Shown piece by piece: positions 51,827 through 60,350 of a DNA stretch of 64,000 nt. The DNA comes from JOPF133 sp052144935 (GTDB taxonomy: Bacteria; Acidobacteriota; Terriglobia; Bryobacterales; Bryobacteraceae). The number at the start of each line of letters is the position of its first letter. The first letter of the stretch is position 1. A model generated the notes under the pieces. The model was not told the origin of the DNA. It was given only the letters and a program-made list of their open reading frames with translations, and did no database searches. The DNA lies in NCBI GenBank assembly GCA_052144935.1, contig JBKQPR010000162.1, positions 20,784 through 84,783 on the forward strand. Direction: 5' to 3'. A program made the position numbers and the translations under genes.

Positions 51827-52345
51827 TCACGGGAGCATGCGGTGAAAATACGCAAAGGACTTGTTGCGTTGGCAGGCTGTCGCCGGGTCGAAATACTTGA
51901 GGAGTTCCAGCAGGAAGTCGAGTTGCGAGTCGAATCGAGGCGGTCTCAGCCGGTACAAATCTTCTTTCGTTAGATCGTCTGTGGATAGCGGAGGACTGAC
52001 CTTGAGCGCGGCCGCGCCTTCGACGGTGAGCCCAGCGAGATACCAGCTCTCGATCTCCTTCGAGACGACGATAATCTCTCGATCCGCGAGCGTGGGATAG
52101 CGCTCCTTCACCTTTTCCTTGCGGTTCGTGACACACGGGGCGGAGTCCATATCCGCGATCAGCAGGCGGTCGAAGCCTTCGTAGGCCATGGCGCGCAGCA
52201 GCCTTTTGAAATCCGCGGTCTTGCGCTGGCGATACTCACTGACAATCACCTGAGCATACGCCAACTCCAAGCGGGGCTTGATCGCCGCTTCAAAAAAACG
52301 CCGGTCTCTGTCGCCCTCCGCCCAAACCGCCAGACGCGCCGGCAT
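51827..52345 (-). CDS. Putative TOPRIM-type nuclease (DUF4276-like)
   Basis: The 172-aa protein starts LAVWAEGDRDRRFFEAAIKP, giving a TOPRIM-type acidic Glu10-Gly and Asp14. The second acidic pair is LLIADMDSAP with Asp65 and Asp67. VSKEIESWYLAGL is a further conserved-looking strand of DUF4276-type proteins. These are the metal ligands of TOPRIM folds found in OLD nucleases and topoisomerases. The gene begins 3 bases after the stop of the AAA ATPase gene. Together they resemble a split OLD nuclease or the PARIS and AbiL two-gene systems, but the family assignment is only by motif. Confidence 0.7.
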   Translation of the reverse strand: MPARLAVWAEGDRDRRFFEAAIKPRLELAYAQVIVSEYRQRKTADFKRLLRAMAYEGFDRLLIADMDSAPCVTNRKEKVKERYPTLADREIIVVSKEIESWYLAGLTVEGAAALKVSPPLSTDDLTKEDLYRLRPPRFDSQLDFLLELLKYFDPATACQRNKSFAYFHRMLP

Positions 52346-52348
52346 CGG

Positions 52349-53533
52349 CTAGACCTCGAGCAGGTTTTCGAGATACAGCTCATGCATACCGATTTCTTCG
52401 CGAAGAAACCGTTGCACCTGCGCCTTGTCGGCCGGCCGCTCGGCGTGGGAAGAGCCGGAAGCATCGCGCGATATCAGGATCAGTTGCCCCGGGTCCGCAT
52501 ACCGCACGATCTCCGGGTTATGGGTGCTAACGATGATTTGCTTATGCTGGGAGGCATCTTTGAACAGATCGACCAGCCTGGAGATGAGCGAAGGGTGTAA
52601 GTTCCGTTCCGGCTCTTCGATGACCACGAGGGATTTCCGCTCGAAGTAGAGGATCACAAGTAAGGCCACGATATCGATCGTGCCGTCAGAAAGGAAAAAC
52701 GCCGGGATGGGCTGCTGTGAGAACCGCTCGCGCATGTGGAAGAAGAGAGAACTGTCAGGCATCTGTTGGGTTTCCAGTTCCTCCGCGAACGGCAGAACGT
52801 CCTTCAACAGGTTCAGCAGCTTCCGGCGGTCTTCGTCGTCCGAGAGAATTCGGGACAGGACGATTGCGAGGTTACCAGCGTCAAATTCCAATTCGCTCTT
52901 TGCACCCAGTACGCCGGTTTTCGGCCCCTTCGGATCGATGTCATACGTTGCGATCAGTTTCAGACCGTTCAGAAAGAACACCAATCGGGCGATGTCGTTT
53001 TCGATCAGGAGCCTCGGCGCGCGGGCGTTTTCGAATTGCGAGTTTAGGGAATCCACGACAAAGCCAGCCGTAAAATCCGGGTCGCCTTCGATCCGATATC
53101 CGTTCGTCGTCCTCTTGAGTTTGAAGATTGAATCAGATCTACCACCGACATTGGCGTGGAGTTCATCCTCCTCAATGGACACATTTCCTCCAGGTGGAAA
53201 TGCCAGAGACGCGCGATAGGTATACCAGATCACCGGTGACGGCTTACCGCCGGGGAGAAAGCTCGGATCGCCAGGCTCAGTCTCCCCCGACAACTCAACC
53301 ATCAGCGTCTCGTCCGCCCCGCAACTCACATTCCGCAAATACCGCGCTCCGCCCTGAATCGAAATCGCATTCTCCAGCCCGCTCTCCGCAATATCGCGAA
53401 CAAACGTGAAAAGCTGGACGAAGTTAGACTTTCCGGAAGCATTCGCCCCGATCAGGACGTTCAGGTTGTCGAGCCGAATATCCAGTTCCTTAAAGCTCTT
53501 AAAGTTACTGGCCCGGACGTGTGTCAGTCGCAT
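52349..53533 (-). CDS. AAA ATPase (RecF/OLD-like, AAA_21 type)
   Basis: The 394-aa protein opens MRLTHVRASNFKSFKELDIRL, the common start of RecF/OLD ATPases, with Walker A GANASGKS at residues 29-36. The signature-like FFLSDGTIDIVALLVIL, Walker B LVVIEEPERNLHP and the switch STHNPEIV follow in the last 120 residues. There is no nuclease domain in this protein; the neighbouring gene probably supplies it. The ATG at 53533 follows the glgB stop by a few bases, with a GGGGGTGGG stretch that may act as ribosome binding site; a GTG at 53539 is also possible. It is co-directional with glgB, so the defence-like pair seems to share its transcript. Confidence 0.85.
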   Translation of the reverse strand: MRLTHVRASNFKSFKELDIRLDNLNVLIGANASGKSNFVQLFTFVRDIAESGLENAISIQGGARYLRNVSCGADETLMVELSGETEPGDPSFLPGGKPSPVIWYTYRASLAFPPGGNVSIEEDELHANVGGRSDSIFKLKRTTNGYRIEGDPDFTAGFVVDSLNSQFENARAPRLLIENDIARLVFFLNGLKLIATYDIDPKGPKTGVLGAKSELEFDAGNLAIVLSRILSDDEDRRKLLNLLKDVLPFAEELETQQMPDSSLFFHMRERFSQQPIPAFFLSDGTIDIVALLVILYFERKSLVVIEEPERNLHPSLISRLVDLFKDASQHKQIIVSTHNPEIVRYADPGQLILISRDASGSSHAERPADKAQVQRFLREEIGMHELYLENLLEV

Positions 53534-53542
53534 ACCCACCCC

Positions 53543-55717
53543 CTACCTCTTCCGGAACACCACCACCGCCAGCGGCGGCAGCGTCACGGCGATGCTGTGC
53601 TTACGGTCATGCTTGGGCACCGGCTTGGACGACACCGCCCCTCCGTTCCCCATGCCGCTCCCGCCGTAGAGCGCCGAATCGGTGTTCAACACTTCTTCGT
53701 AAAAGCCCTCCTCGGGCACTCCGAACTCGTAGCCCTTCTGCGGCACCGGCGTGAAATTGCAGCAGATCAGCAGGAAGTCGCGGGGATCTTCGGCGCGGCG
53801 CAGAAACGCGATCACGGAGTGCTCCACGTCGCGAAAATCCACCCACTCGAATCCCGTGTAATGGAAATCCACCTCGTAAAGCGCCGGATTCTCCCGGTAA
53901 AACCGGTTCAACTCGCGCATCAGCGCCTGCAGTTTGCGGTGCGGCTCGAACTCCAGCAGCTCCCACCGCACACCGGCGTTGTGGTTCCATTCCTCGCGCT
54001 GCCCGATCTCCTGTCCCATGAACAGCAGCTTCTTCCCCGGGTGCATCCACATGTATGCCAGAAAAGCCCGCACGTTGGCGAATTGCCGCCATTCGTCTCC
54101 CGGCATCCTGTTCAGCAGCGAGCCTTTGCCGTGTACCACTTCGTCGTGCGAGATGGGCAGCACGAAGTTCTCCGTGAAGGCGTACAGCAGGCTGAAGGTG
54201 ATGTGGTTGTGCTCGAACTTGCGGTACACCGGATCCTTGCTGAAATAACTCAGCATGTCGTGCATCCAGCCCATGTTCCACTTCATGGTGAAGCCCAGGC
54301 CGTTCAGGTAGACCGGCTTCGAAACGCCCGGAAAGGCGGTGGACTCCTCGGCCACCGTGAACGCGCCCGGCACCTTGTGCGCCAGCTCGTTGAAGCGGCG
54401 GATAAAGTCGATGGCCTCCAGGTTCTCGTTGCCGCCAAACTGGTTGGGCAGCCACTCGCCGGGTTGGCGCGAATAGTCCAGGTACAGCATGGAGGCCACC
54501 GCATCCACGCGCAGCCCGTCGATATGATATTCCTGCAGCCAGAACAGCGCGTTGGAGATCAGGAAGACGCGCACCTCGTTGCGCCCGTAGTTGAAGACCA
54601 GGGTGCCCCACTCGCGATGCTCGCCTTTGCGCGGATCGGCGTGCTCGTAGAGCGCCGTGCCATCGAAGAACACCAGCCCGTGGGCATCTTTGGGGAAGTG
54701 CGCCGGAACCCAGTCCACAATCACGCCGATGCCCGCTTGGTGGCAGCAATCCACCAGGTACTTGAACTCGTCGGGCGTGCCGAACCGCGAAGTGGGCGCG
54801 AAATAGCCGATCACCTGGTAGCCCCACGACCCCGAAAACGGATGCTCCATCACCGGCAGCATCTCGAGGTGCGTGTACCCCATGCGCCGCGCGTACTCCA
54901 CCAGCTTGACGGCCATCTCGCGGTACGTGAGCGGCTGGCCCATCGGGCCGCGCATCCAGGATTCCAGGTGCACTTCGTAGATGGAGACCGGCGATTTCAG
55001 CCACTCGGTCTTCGGGCGCGCTTCCATCCACGCCGCGTCTCCCCACTGGTAGCGCGCCAGGTCCCACACCACCGACGCCGATTTGGGAGGCAGCTCGCAG
55101 GAAAACGCGTAGGGATCGGCCTTGAGCTGCTGGTATCCCGCGAAGCGCGATTTCACGTTGTACTTGTAGGAGGCGCCCACCCCCAGGCCCGGCACGAACA
55201 GCTCCCAGATGCCGCCATTGCGCCGCCGCATGGGATGGCGGCGGACGTCCCAATCGTTGAACTCGCCGGCCACCGTGACGTTCAGCGCATTGGGCGCCCA
55301 TACCGCGAAGCGCACGCCCGCCGCGCCCTCGGATTCCGCCAGGTGCGCGCCCAGCGTGCGGTAGGCCTCGTGCAGGGTGCCTTCGGTATGGAGGTACAGG
55401 TCGGTGTCGGAGATCTGCGGCCCATAGCGGTACGGGTCGTCGATTTCGATTTCGCGCCCGTCCCACAGCCTGGCGTGGATGGTGTAGCGTTCCGGGTCGC
55501 CGTTCAGCGAGGCGCAGAAGAAGCCCTGGTCGTGCTGCTTCTGCATGGGGCAACGCTCGGCGCCCGCCAGCACTTCGGCCGATTCGGCCTGCGGAAGGAA
55601 GGCGCGCACTTCCCAGCGGCCCTGCCCCCCCTTCTTGCGCGTCCGGTGCGGCCCCAGGATGCGAAAGGCGTCGCCGTGGTAACCGCCCACTATGGCTTCT
55701 ATTTCTTCAACAGTCAT
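53543..55717 (-). CDS. glgB: 1,4-alpha-glucan branching enzyme GlgB
   Basis: The 724-aa protein adds alpha-1,6 branches to glycogen. It has an N-terminal CBM48 pair (GDAFRILGPHRT, then VRFAVWAPNALNVTVAGEFNDWD near residue 118), a GH13 barrel and a C-terminal beta domain. The GH13 motifs are DWVPAHFP, DGLRVDAVASM with the nucleophile Asp, FTVAEESTAF with the acid/base Glu and LPISHDEV with the third Asp. The opening MTVEEIEAIVGGYHGD at the ATG 55717 is the family N-terminus; the frame remains open upstream through a repeat. pgm is convergent with it, and the ATPase/TOPRIM pair follows directly on the same strand. Confidence 0.96.
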   Translation of the reverse strand: MTVEEIEAIVGGYHGDAFRILGPHRTRKKGGQGRWEVRAFLPQAESAEVLAGAERCPMQKQHDQGFFCASLNGDPERYTIHARLWDGREIEIDDPYRYGPQISDTDLYLHTEGTLHEAYRTLGAHLAESEGAAGVRFAVWAPNALNVTVAGEFNDWDVRRHPMRRRNGGIWELFVPGLGVGASYKYNVKSRFAGYQQLKADPYAFSCELPPKSASVVWDLARYQWGDAAWMEARPKTEWLKSPVSIYEVHLESWMRGPMGQPLTYREMAVKLVEYARRMGYTHLEMLPVMEHPFSGSWGYQVIGYFAPTSRFGTPDEFKYLVDCCHQAGIGVIVDWVPAHFPKDAHGLVFFDGTALYEHADPRKGEHREWGTLVFNYGRNEVRVFLISNALFWLQEYHIDGLRVDAVASMLYLDYSRQPGEWLPNQFGGNENLEAIDFIRRFNELAHKVPGAFTVAEESTAFPGVSKPVYLNGLGFTMKWNMGWMHDMLSYFSKDPVYRKFEHNHITFSLLYAFTENFVLPISHDEVVHGKGSLLNRMPGDEWRQFANVRAFLAYMWMHPGKKLLFMGQEIGQREEWNHNAGVRWELLEFEPHRKLQALMRELNRFYRENPALYEVDFHYTGFEWVDFRDVEHSVIAFLRRAEDPRDFLLICCNFTPVPQKGYEFGVPEEGFYEEVLNTDSALYGGSGMGNGGAVSSKPVPKHDRKHSIAVTLPPLAVVVFRKR

Positions 55718-55746
55718 GAGAGCCTGATCGTATGGGTCCCAGCAAA

Positions 55747-55846
55747 CCGCTCCCTCACGGTCGCGGCTCCCCAACAATACTGAGCCGCGACATCCGAGCC
55801 GCGACATGCGAGCCGCGGCATCCGAGCCGCGACCGTCAGGGAGCGG
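55747..55846. repeat. Four 14-base tandem repeats inside a 23-base inverted repeat
   Basis: Arms at 55747-55769 (CCGCTCCCTCACGGTCGCGG, then CTC) and 55824-55846 are inverted copies with one mismatch. Between them GAGCCGCGACATCC (55782), GAGCCGCGACATGC (55796), GAGCCGCGGCATCC (55810) and GAGCCGCGACCGTC (55824) form a perfect 14-base period. The block sits in the 150-base gap between glgB and the adenosine deaminase gene, and carries the motif seen at 42571-42609. Confidence 0.85.
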
Positions 55847-55869
55847 TCCCCGGGGCCCAATAGACAAGT

Positions 55870-56796
55870 ATGGACGATTTTCTCGCGCAATTGCCTAAAG
55901 CCGAGCTGCATTTGCATCTGGAAGGCTCGGTGGAGCCCGAAACCCTGCACGAATTGGACCCCGCCACCCCCGTGGAGCAATTCCGGGCGCTTTACTCTTA
56001 CCCCGATTTCGACGCCTTTCTGCGGGCCTTCGGGGCCATCGGCAAGCGCCTGCGCACCCCCGCCGATTACGCCCACATCACCCGCCGGTTGCTGGAGCGT
56101 CTGTCCGCCCAGAACGTGCGCTACGCCGAGATCACGGTGGCGGCCGGCGTGGTGTTGTGGAAGGGGCAGGAGTTCGCGCCCATCTTCGAGGCCATCCGCC
56201 AGGCCGCCGAAGGCTCGCCGGTGGAAGTCGGCTGGATTCTGGACGCGGTGCGCCAGTTCGGCGTAGAACCGGCGCGGCAGGTGGCCGAGCTGGCGGCCGA
56301 GCGCGTCGGCCAGGGAGTGGTAGCGTTCGGGATTGGCGGCAGCGAAGCCCGCGGACCGGCCGAATGGTTCACCGGGGTCTTCGCCTTCGCCCGCCAGGCC
56401 GGCCTGCGATTGACCGCCCACGCCGGCGAAAGCATGGGACCCGAATCCATCCGGGCGGCCCTGGATTTGGGCGCCGAGCGCATCGGCCACGGCATCGCCG
56501 CCGCCGCCGACCCGGCCCTCATGGAGCATCTGAAAGCCCGCGATATCCCGCTGGAAATCTGCATCACCAGCAATCTGGTGACGGGCGTGGTGAAGCGCCT
56601 GGAAGATCACCCGGTGCGGCGCCTGTTTGACGCCGGAGTGCCGATCACGCTGGCGACCGACGACCCGGCCATGTTCGGCTGTACCCTGACCGGCGAGTAC
56701 CGTCTGGCGGCCGCGAGGTTTGGCTTCAGCGAGCGAGAGCTCCGCGGCATTGCGGACAATGGCTTCCGCTACGCCTTTGCCGGAAAGAGGGCGTAG
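55870..56796 (+). CDS. add: Adenosine deaminase family protein (possible aminodeoxyfutalosine deaminase)
   Basis: The 308-aa protein is a metal-dependent deaminase of the amidohydrolase superfamily. The metal and catalytic motifs are PKAELHLHLEGS at residues 9-20, GLRLTAHAGES near residue 178, RIGHGIA near 205 and TLATDDPAMFG near 266. The family includes adenosine deaminase, adenine deaminase and 6-aminodeoxyfutalosine deaminase of the futalosine menaquinone pathway. The shorter length (308 aa versus about 340) and the DDPAMFG ending would suit the last option too. No other menaquinone gene is nearby, so the substrate stays open. Confidence 0.85.
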   Translation: MDDFLAQLPKAELHLHLEGSVEPETLHELDPATPVEQFRALYSYPDFDAFLRAFGAIGKRLRTPADYAHITRRLLERLSAQNVRYAEITVAAGVVLWKGQEFAPIFEAIRQAAEGSPVEVGWILDAVRQFGVEPARQVAELAAERVGQGVVAFGIGGSEARGPAEWFTGVFAFARQAGLRLTAHAGESMGPESIRAALDLGAERIGHGIAAAADPALMEHLKARDIPLEICITSNLVTGVVKRLEDHPVRRLFDAGVPITLATDDPAMFGCTLTGEYRLAAARFGFSERELRGIADNGFRYAFAGKRA

Positions 56797-57201
56797 CGGC
56801 TCTTGAGGGACTCGTCCAAACGGCTCATGTGAGCGTTTCTTAGAACGTAAGTTACTGATTCCAAACGACCACTCCCTGCCCAAAACGCTCATGATGAGCC
56901 GTCGCGCATTTCTGCCACAGGCTGCCGGGGCGCTTCCAGGCCCCGGGCTGGAACCAGAGAGCGCGCGGCGTTAGAACAGCCTGCCGCGTCGCCCTTTCCG
57001 GATCAGGTGCATTCCTCACAGGCGGGTCGGCGTTCCGGGCCGTCAGCGTTTCCGGTACGCGACCTTACGTCCGCATCGAGCGGATTAACGGTTACAAGCG
57101 CGTTTAGTTACCTATCCGGAGGGGTGTCTCTGCAGGCTGCCCTCTGGACTGAGCAAGTCGCTATACTGTGCGCAGTTGCTTAGCACAGAAGGATTAACAA
57201 A
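56797..57201. other. Intergenic region with a Tat-leader fragment
   Basis: A 28-codon frame at 56891-56974 encodes MMSRRAFLPQAAGALPGPG, a twin-arginine leader without a protein behind it. It is probably a leftover of a deleted exported gene. A TATACT hexamer at 57162-57167 may serve the next gene, about 35 bases upstream of its start. Confidence 0.5.
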
Positions 57202-58695
57202 ATGCGTGATACGGTCACCAAGTCTGACTGGCTGCATGCCATGCAGTGCCTGCTGGGAGCCTGGTACCGCCTCCGCGAAGGGATTTCAGCCCCCGATGAA
57301 GCTGCACGCTTTCGGATGGAACAGGGACAGGAGGTTGGCGCTCTGGCTCGGAAGCTCTATCCGGAAGGCCTCATGGTCGGAAAGTCGGGAGCGCGGTCTG
57401 GCGCCGACCTTACATACGAACTCATTAGCACGGGTGTGGACACGCTTTTCGAGCCGACGTTCTCGCTGCCCCCGTTCATCGCAAAGGCCGACATCCTAAG
57501 GCGCGATAGCCGCGTATGGCACGTGATCGAGGTGAAATCGAGCTTCTCGGATAGATCTCAAATGAACGACCTCGCGGACGGCCTTGCGTATACCGTTTGG
57601 ATTCTGGGCAAAGCAGGCATAAAAGTCGGCAGAGCCTCGCTTCTCCTCCTCTCGCGCGCATATCGATTCGGTGGCGGTCCGGAGCAACTCTTCGAGGTCG
57701 TCGACAGGACCGGCGAGGCGATTACTCGCGCGGCGGAGTTTGAGGAGGCGAAGAGTGCCACGCTTGCAGCCCTATTCAGCTACGATCCGCCCGAGGCGAA
57801 ACTGAGTTCCGCTTGCAGAGAGTGCGAGCGCTTCGGCAATACATGCCTCCGCACGGGCGCCGCTCACAGCGTCCTCGAAATCCCTCAACTTCACCAAACG
57901 AAGCTCAAGAAGCTCTCCGAGGCCGGGGTGATAGACCTCGCAGACGTCCCATCTGACCTAAAACTCAATGAACGACAGCAGCGGATGAGGGACTCTGCCC
58001 TGTCCGGCAATATCGTCGTGGGAGCGAGCCTGAAAGGAGCTTTGGCGGGGGTTGTATGGCCGTGCCACTACCTCGACTTCGAGACAGTCGCGACGGTTCT
58101 CCCCCTCTACCCCGGGCACGGATGCCACAAACAGGTTCTGACGCAGTTCAGTATTCACCACCGCGAAAGCATAGACTCAGAACCGGCGCACAGCGAGTAC
58201 CTTGCCGATCCATGTCGTGATTGTGAACGGGAACTCGCCGAGGCGCTCATTGCAGCCGTCGGAGACCGCGGCTCCATAATCGTGTACAGCCCCTTCGAGG
58301 AGCAGCGGATCAAGGCGCTCCAAGAATCTTACCCTGACTTGGCCGACCGTCTCGAATTGATTTTAGGTAGGCTAACAGATATGCTTGCCATTATCAGGGA
58401 CAACGTCTACCACCCAGACTTCCGGGGCTCATTCTCCATCAAGCAGGTTCTCCCGGCGCTAGTCCCGGACCTTTCCTACGAAGACCTCGATGTGAGAAAT
58501 GGTGAGACGGCGATCGCGCGCTTCGCTCGGATGGCGCGGGGCCAGATCGTCGGCGATGCTGTTCAGACAACCCGTCAGCAACTCCTCGAATACTGCAAGC
58601 TGGACACGTTCGCGATGGTCTCGTTGCACGGAGTTCTCGATGAACTCGCTTCGGGAGAGCACCGGCAGCGTAAGGCCAGGCACTCGGGACACTAG
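57202..58695 (+). CDS. DUF2779-type protein: Cas4-like nuclease fused to a DEDD exonuclease-like domain
   Basis: The 497-aa protein combines two nuclease-like halves. The first has PD-(D/E)XK signs: FIAKADILRRDSRVWHVIEVKSS with Asp97, Glu110 and Lys112. Cys16 (AMQCLL) together with Cys205, Cys208 and Cys215 (SACRECERFGNTC) would hold a 4Fe-4S cluster in the same way as in Cas4 and AddB. The second half starts WPCHYLDFET with Asp292 and Glu294, the first motif of DEDD 3'-5' exonucleases (RNase H-like), and ends LLEYCKLDTFAMV, the usual last DEDD Asp. This is the DUF2779 layout, of unknown role. It is the first gene of the right-hand accessory block. Confidence 0.82.
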   Translation: MRDTVTKSDWLHAMQCLLGAWYRLREGISAPDEAARFRMEQGQEVGALARKLYPEGLMVGKSGARSGADLTYELISTGVDTLFEPTFSLPPFIAKADILRRDSRVWHVIEVKSSFSDRSQMNDLADGLAYTVWILGKAGIKVGRASLLLLSRAYRFGGGPEQLFEVVDRTGEAITRAAEFEEAKSATLAALFSYDPPEAKLSSACRECERFGNTCLRTGAAHSVLEIPQLHQTKLKKLSEAGVIDLADVPSDLKLNERQQRMRDSALSGNIVVGASLKGALAGVVWPCHYLDFETVATVLPLYPGHGCHKQVLTQFSIHHRESIDSEPAHSEYLADPCRDCERELAEALIAAVGDRGSIIVYSPFEEQRIKALQESYPDLADRLELILGRLTDMLAIIRDNVYHPDFRGSFSIKQVLPALVPDLSYEDLDVRNGETAIARFARMARGQIVGDAVQTTRQQLLEYCKLDTFAMVSLHGVLDELASGEHRQRKARHSGH

Positions 58696-59098
58696 CAGAA
58701 CCGGCTCCCGTAATGGTGCCGGATTGCAGCGGGGAACGATTCGCCAAGATGGATTACAGAATCCCTGTGCGTTTCTCGGTACCGATGCAAAAAGGAGGGA
58801 AGATTATTTCCGTATCGCCCGCCAGTCGGGTGTCAAATCTTCATGCCGCATGTCACCATAGGGTTCGGCTTCAGAGATCGGACATCGATGATCCAGAAGA
58901 ACTGGCGCCGATCCTTTTTTGTTGGACGGCCCAGAAGATACCCACAAAGGAATGGGAAAGCGTAGCCAATAAAGCCTCGTTCATCGGCAACATCGATTGT
59001 AACGGCTGCGGCGACGTTCAGAGGATGCTGAATGTTGCCGGTTGGGCATCTTTCTTGTGAACTAAAATGAAACTGGCTCCTCCGGGTTGCAAAATAGT
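58696..59098. other. Intergenic stretch of unclear content
   Basis: About 400 bases between the DUF2779-like gene and the MBL gene. Frames of about 115-130 codons are open on both strands, but none has a recognisable domain and a good start. A small gene cannot be ruled out. Confidence 0.4.
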
Positions 59099-60349
59099 AT
59101 GCAGGTCTGCATCCATCGCGGCACCAAACAGATTGGCGGCACGTGCGTCGAGATCGAAGCGTCGGGAAGCCGCATAATTGTCGATCTCGGCCTGCCGCTC
59201 GATGCGGTTGCAGCGGACCCGGCACTCATTCCGCAAATTTCTGGCCTCCGAGAAGATGATCCTTCGCTTCTCGCAATCATCCTTTCCCACGGACATCGCG
59301 ACCACTGGGGGCTTATTTCGAAGGTTCGCCCCGGCATCCCGATCGTGATGGGCAAAGCTACCGAGCGCATTATGCGTGCAGCGGCGGACTTCGTGCCCGA
59401 TGCATTCGCACCGAATGCCTGGAGACATCTCGAAAGCGGTAAGCCCCTGCAAATTGGTCCGTTCACCATCACACCGCATCTGGTCGATCATTCAGGATTC
59501 GATGCCTACGCTCTGGAGATCGAAGCTGGCGGGCGGCGCGTTTTCTATTCCGGCGACCTGCGGGCTCATGGTCGAAAGAGCAAGCTCTTCGAACTCATGC
59601 TGAAAAAGCCGCCGAAGAACATTGATGTCATGTTAATGGAGGGATCAAGCCTTGGACGACTTGGGGAGAGTGAAAGCTTTCCAACCGAGGAAGCACTGGA
59701 GCGTATTTTCATAGAGCGCTTCAAGACGACACCGGGCATCGTGCTGGTCGCCTGCTCGGCTCAGAACATCGACCGCATCGTCACGATCTACCGGGCAGCC
59801 AAGCAAACAGGGCGGACCCTCATTGTTGACGCCTACGCCGCAGAGGTTCTGAAGGCGACCGGTCACGACAGCATACCGAAACCGGTTCGCGGCTGGCCGA
59901 ACCTCGCGGTGTTTATCCCCCAACGGCAACGAGTTCAACTCGTTAAGAAGAACATCGCCCCAATTGTCGATAGTTACCGTGGCTTCCGTGTGTGGCCGGA
60001 GCAACTCGCCGAGCACGCCCCCCGCTCAGTGATGCTCTTTCGTGCATGGATGCTCCGCGATTTCGTGCGTGCCGGAGCGCTGACTGGCGCAAGGGTCATC
60101 TGGTCCCAGTGGGAAGGCTATCTTAAAGAAGGCTCGGGTGAACAATTGAAAATCGACTGTGAAGCTCGCGGCATTCCGTTTGATATAATCCACACGTCGG
60201 GGCACGCAACTATTGCCGACCTCAAGCGCCTCGCTACGGCCGTTAACCCCAAGGCATTGGTACCGATTCACACGTTCGAGGCGGAGCGGTTTCCCGCACT
60301 GTTCGACAATGTCGTGCTCCGTCAGGACGGTCAATGGTGGGAGGTTTGA
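59099..60349 (+). CDS. MBL-fold beta-CASP-like metallo-hydrolase (RNase J-like)
   Basis: The 416-aa protein opens MQVCIHRGTKQIGGTCVEIE and has the metallo-beta-lactamase motif SHGHRDHWG with the metal ligands at residues 64-69. Further ligands sit in HLVDHSGFDAYALEI and YSGDLRAHGR. The mid-part, GIVLVACSAQNIDRIVTIYRAAK, is typical of the beta-CASP insertion of RNA-processing nucleases (RNase J, CPSF73). The C-terminal DIIHTSGHATIADLKRL carries the final His and ALVPIHTFEAERF matches the family end. The ATG at 59099 was chosen; a TTG 4 codons upstream is possible. The next gene begins 1 base after the stop, with GGAGG upstream, so the cassette is one operon. Confidence 0.85.
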   Translation: MQVCIHRGTKQIGGTCVEIEASGSRIIVDLGLPLDAVAADPALIPQISGLREDDPSLLAIILSHGHRDHWGLISKVRPGIPIVMGKATERIMRAAADFVPDAFAPNAWRHLESGKPLQIGPFTITPHLVDHSGFDAYALEIEAGGRRVFYSGDLRAHGRKSKLFELMLKKPPKNIDVMLMEGSSLGRLGESESFPTEEALERIFIERFKTTPGIVLVACSAQNIDRIVTIYRAAKQTGRTLIVDAYAAEVLKATGHDSIPKPVRGWPNLAVFIPQRQRVQLVKKNIAPIVDSYRGFRVWPEQLAEHAPRSVMLFRAWMLRDFVRAGALTGARVIWSQWEGYLKEGSGEQLKIDCEARGIPFDIIHTSGHATIADLKRLATAVNPKALVPIHTFEAERFPALFDNVVLRQDGQWWEV

Positions 60350-60350
60350 A

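Noticed and set aside
53519..55783. 754-codon frame antisense to glgB
   Set aside because: Antisense shadow of a clear GH13 enzyme.
55782..55837. CRISPR-like array
   Set aside because: The 14-base units are directly tandem, without spacers, and no cas genes are near; the Cas4-like protein at 57.2 kb is of the DUF2779 type.
58713..59060. 115-codon gene between the DUF2779-like and MBL genes
   Set aside because: No recognisable motif, weak start and equal openness on the other strand; left as unclear intergenic.
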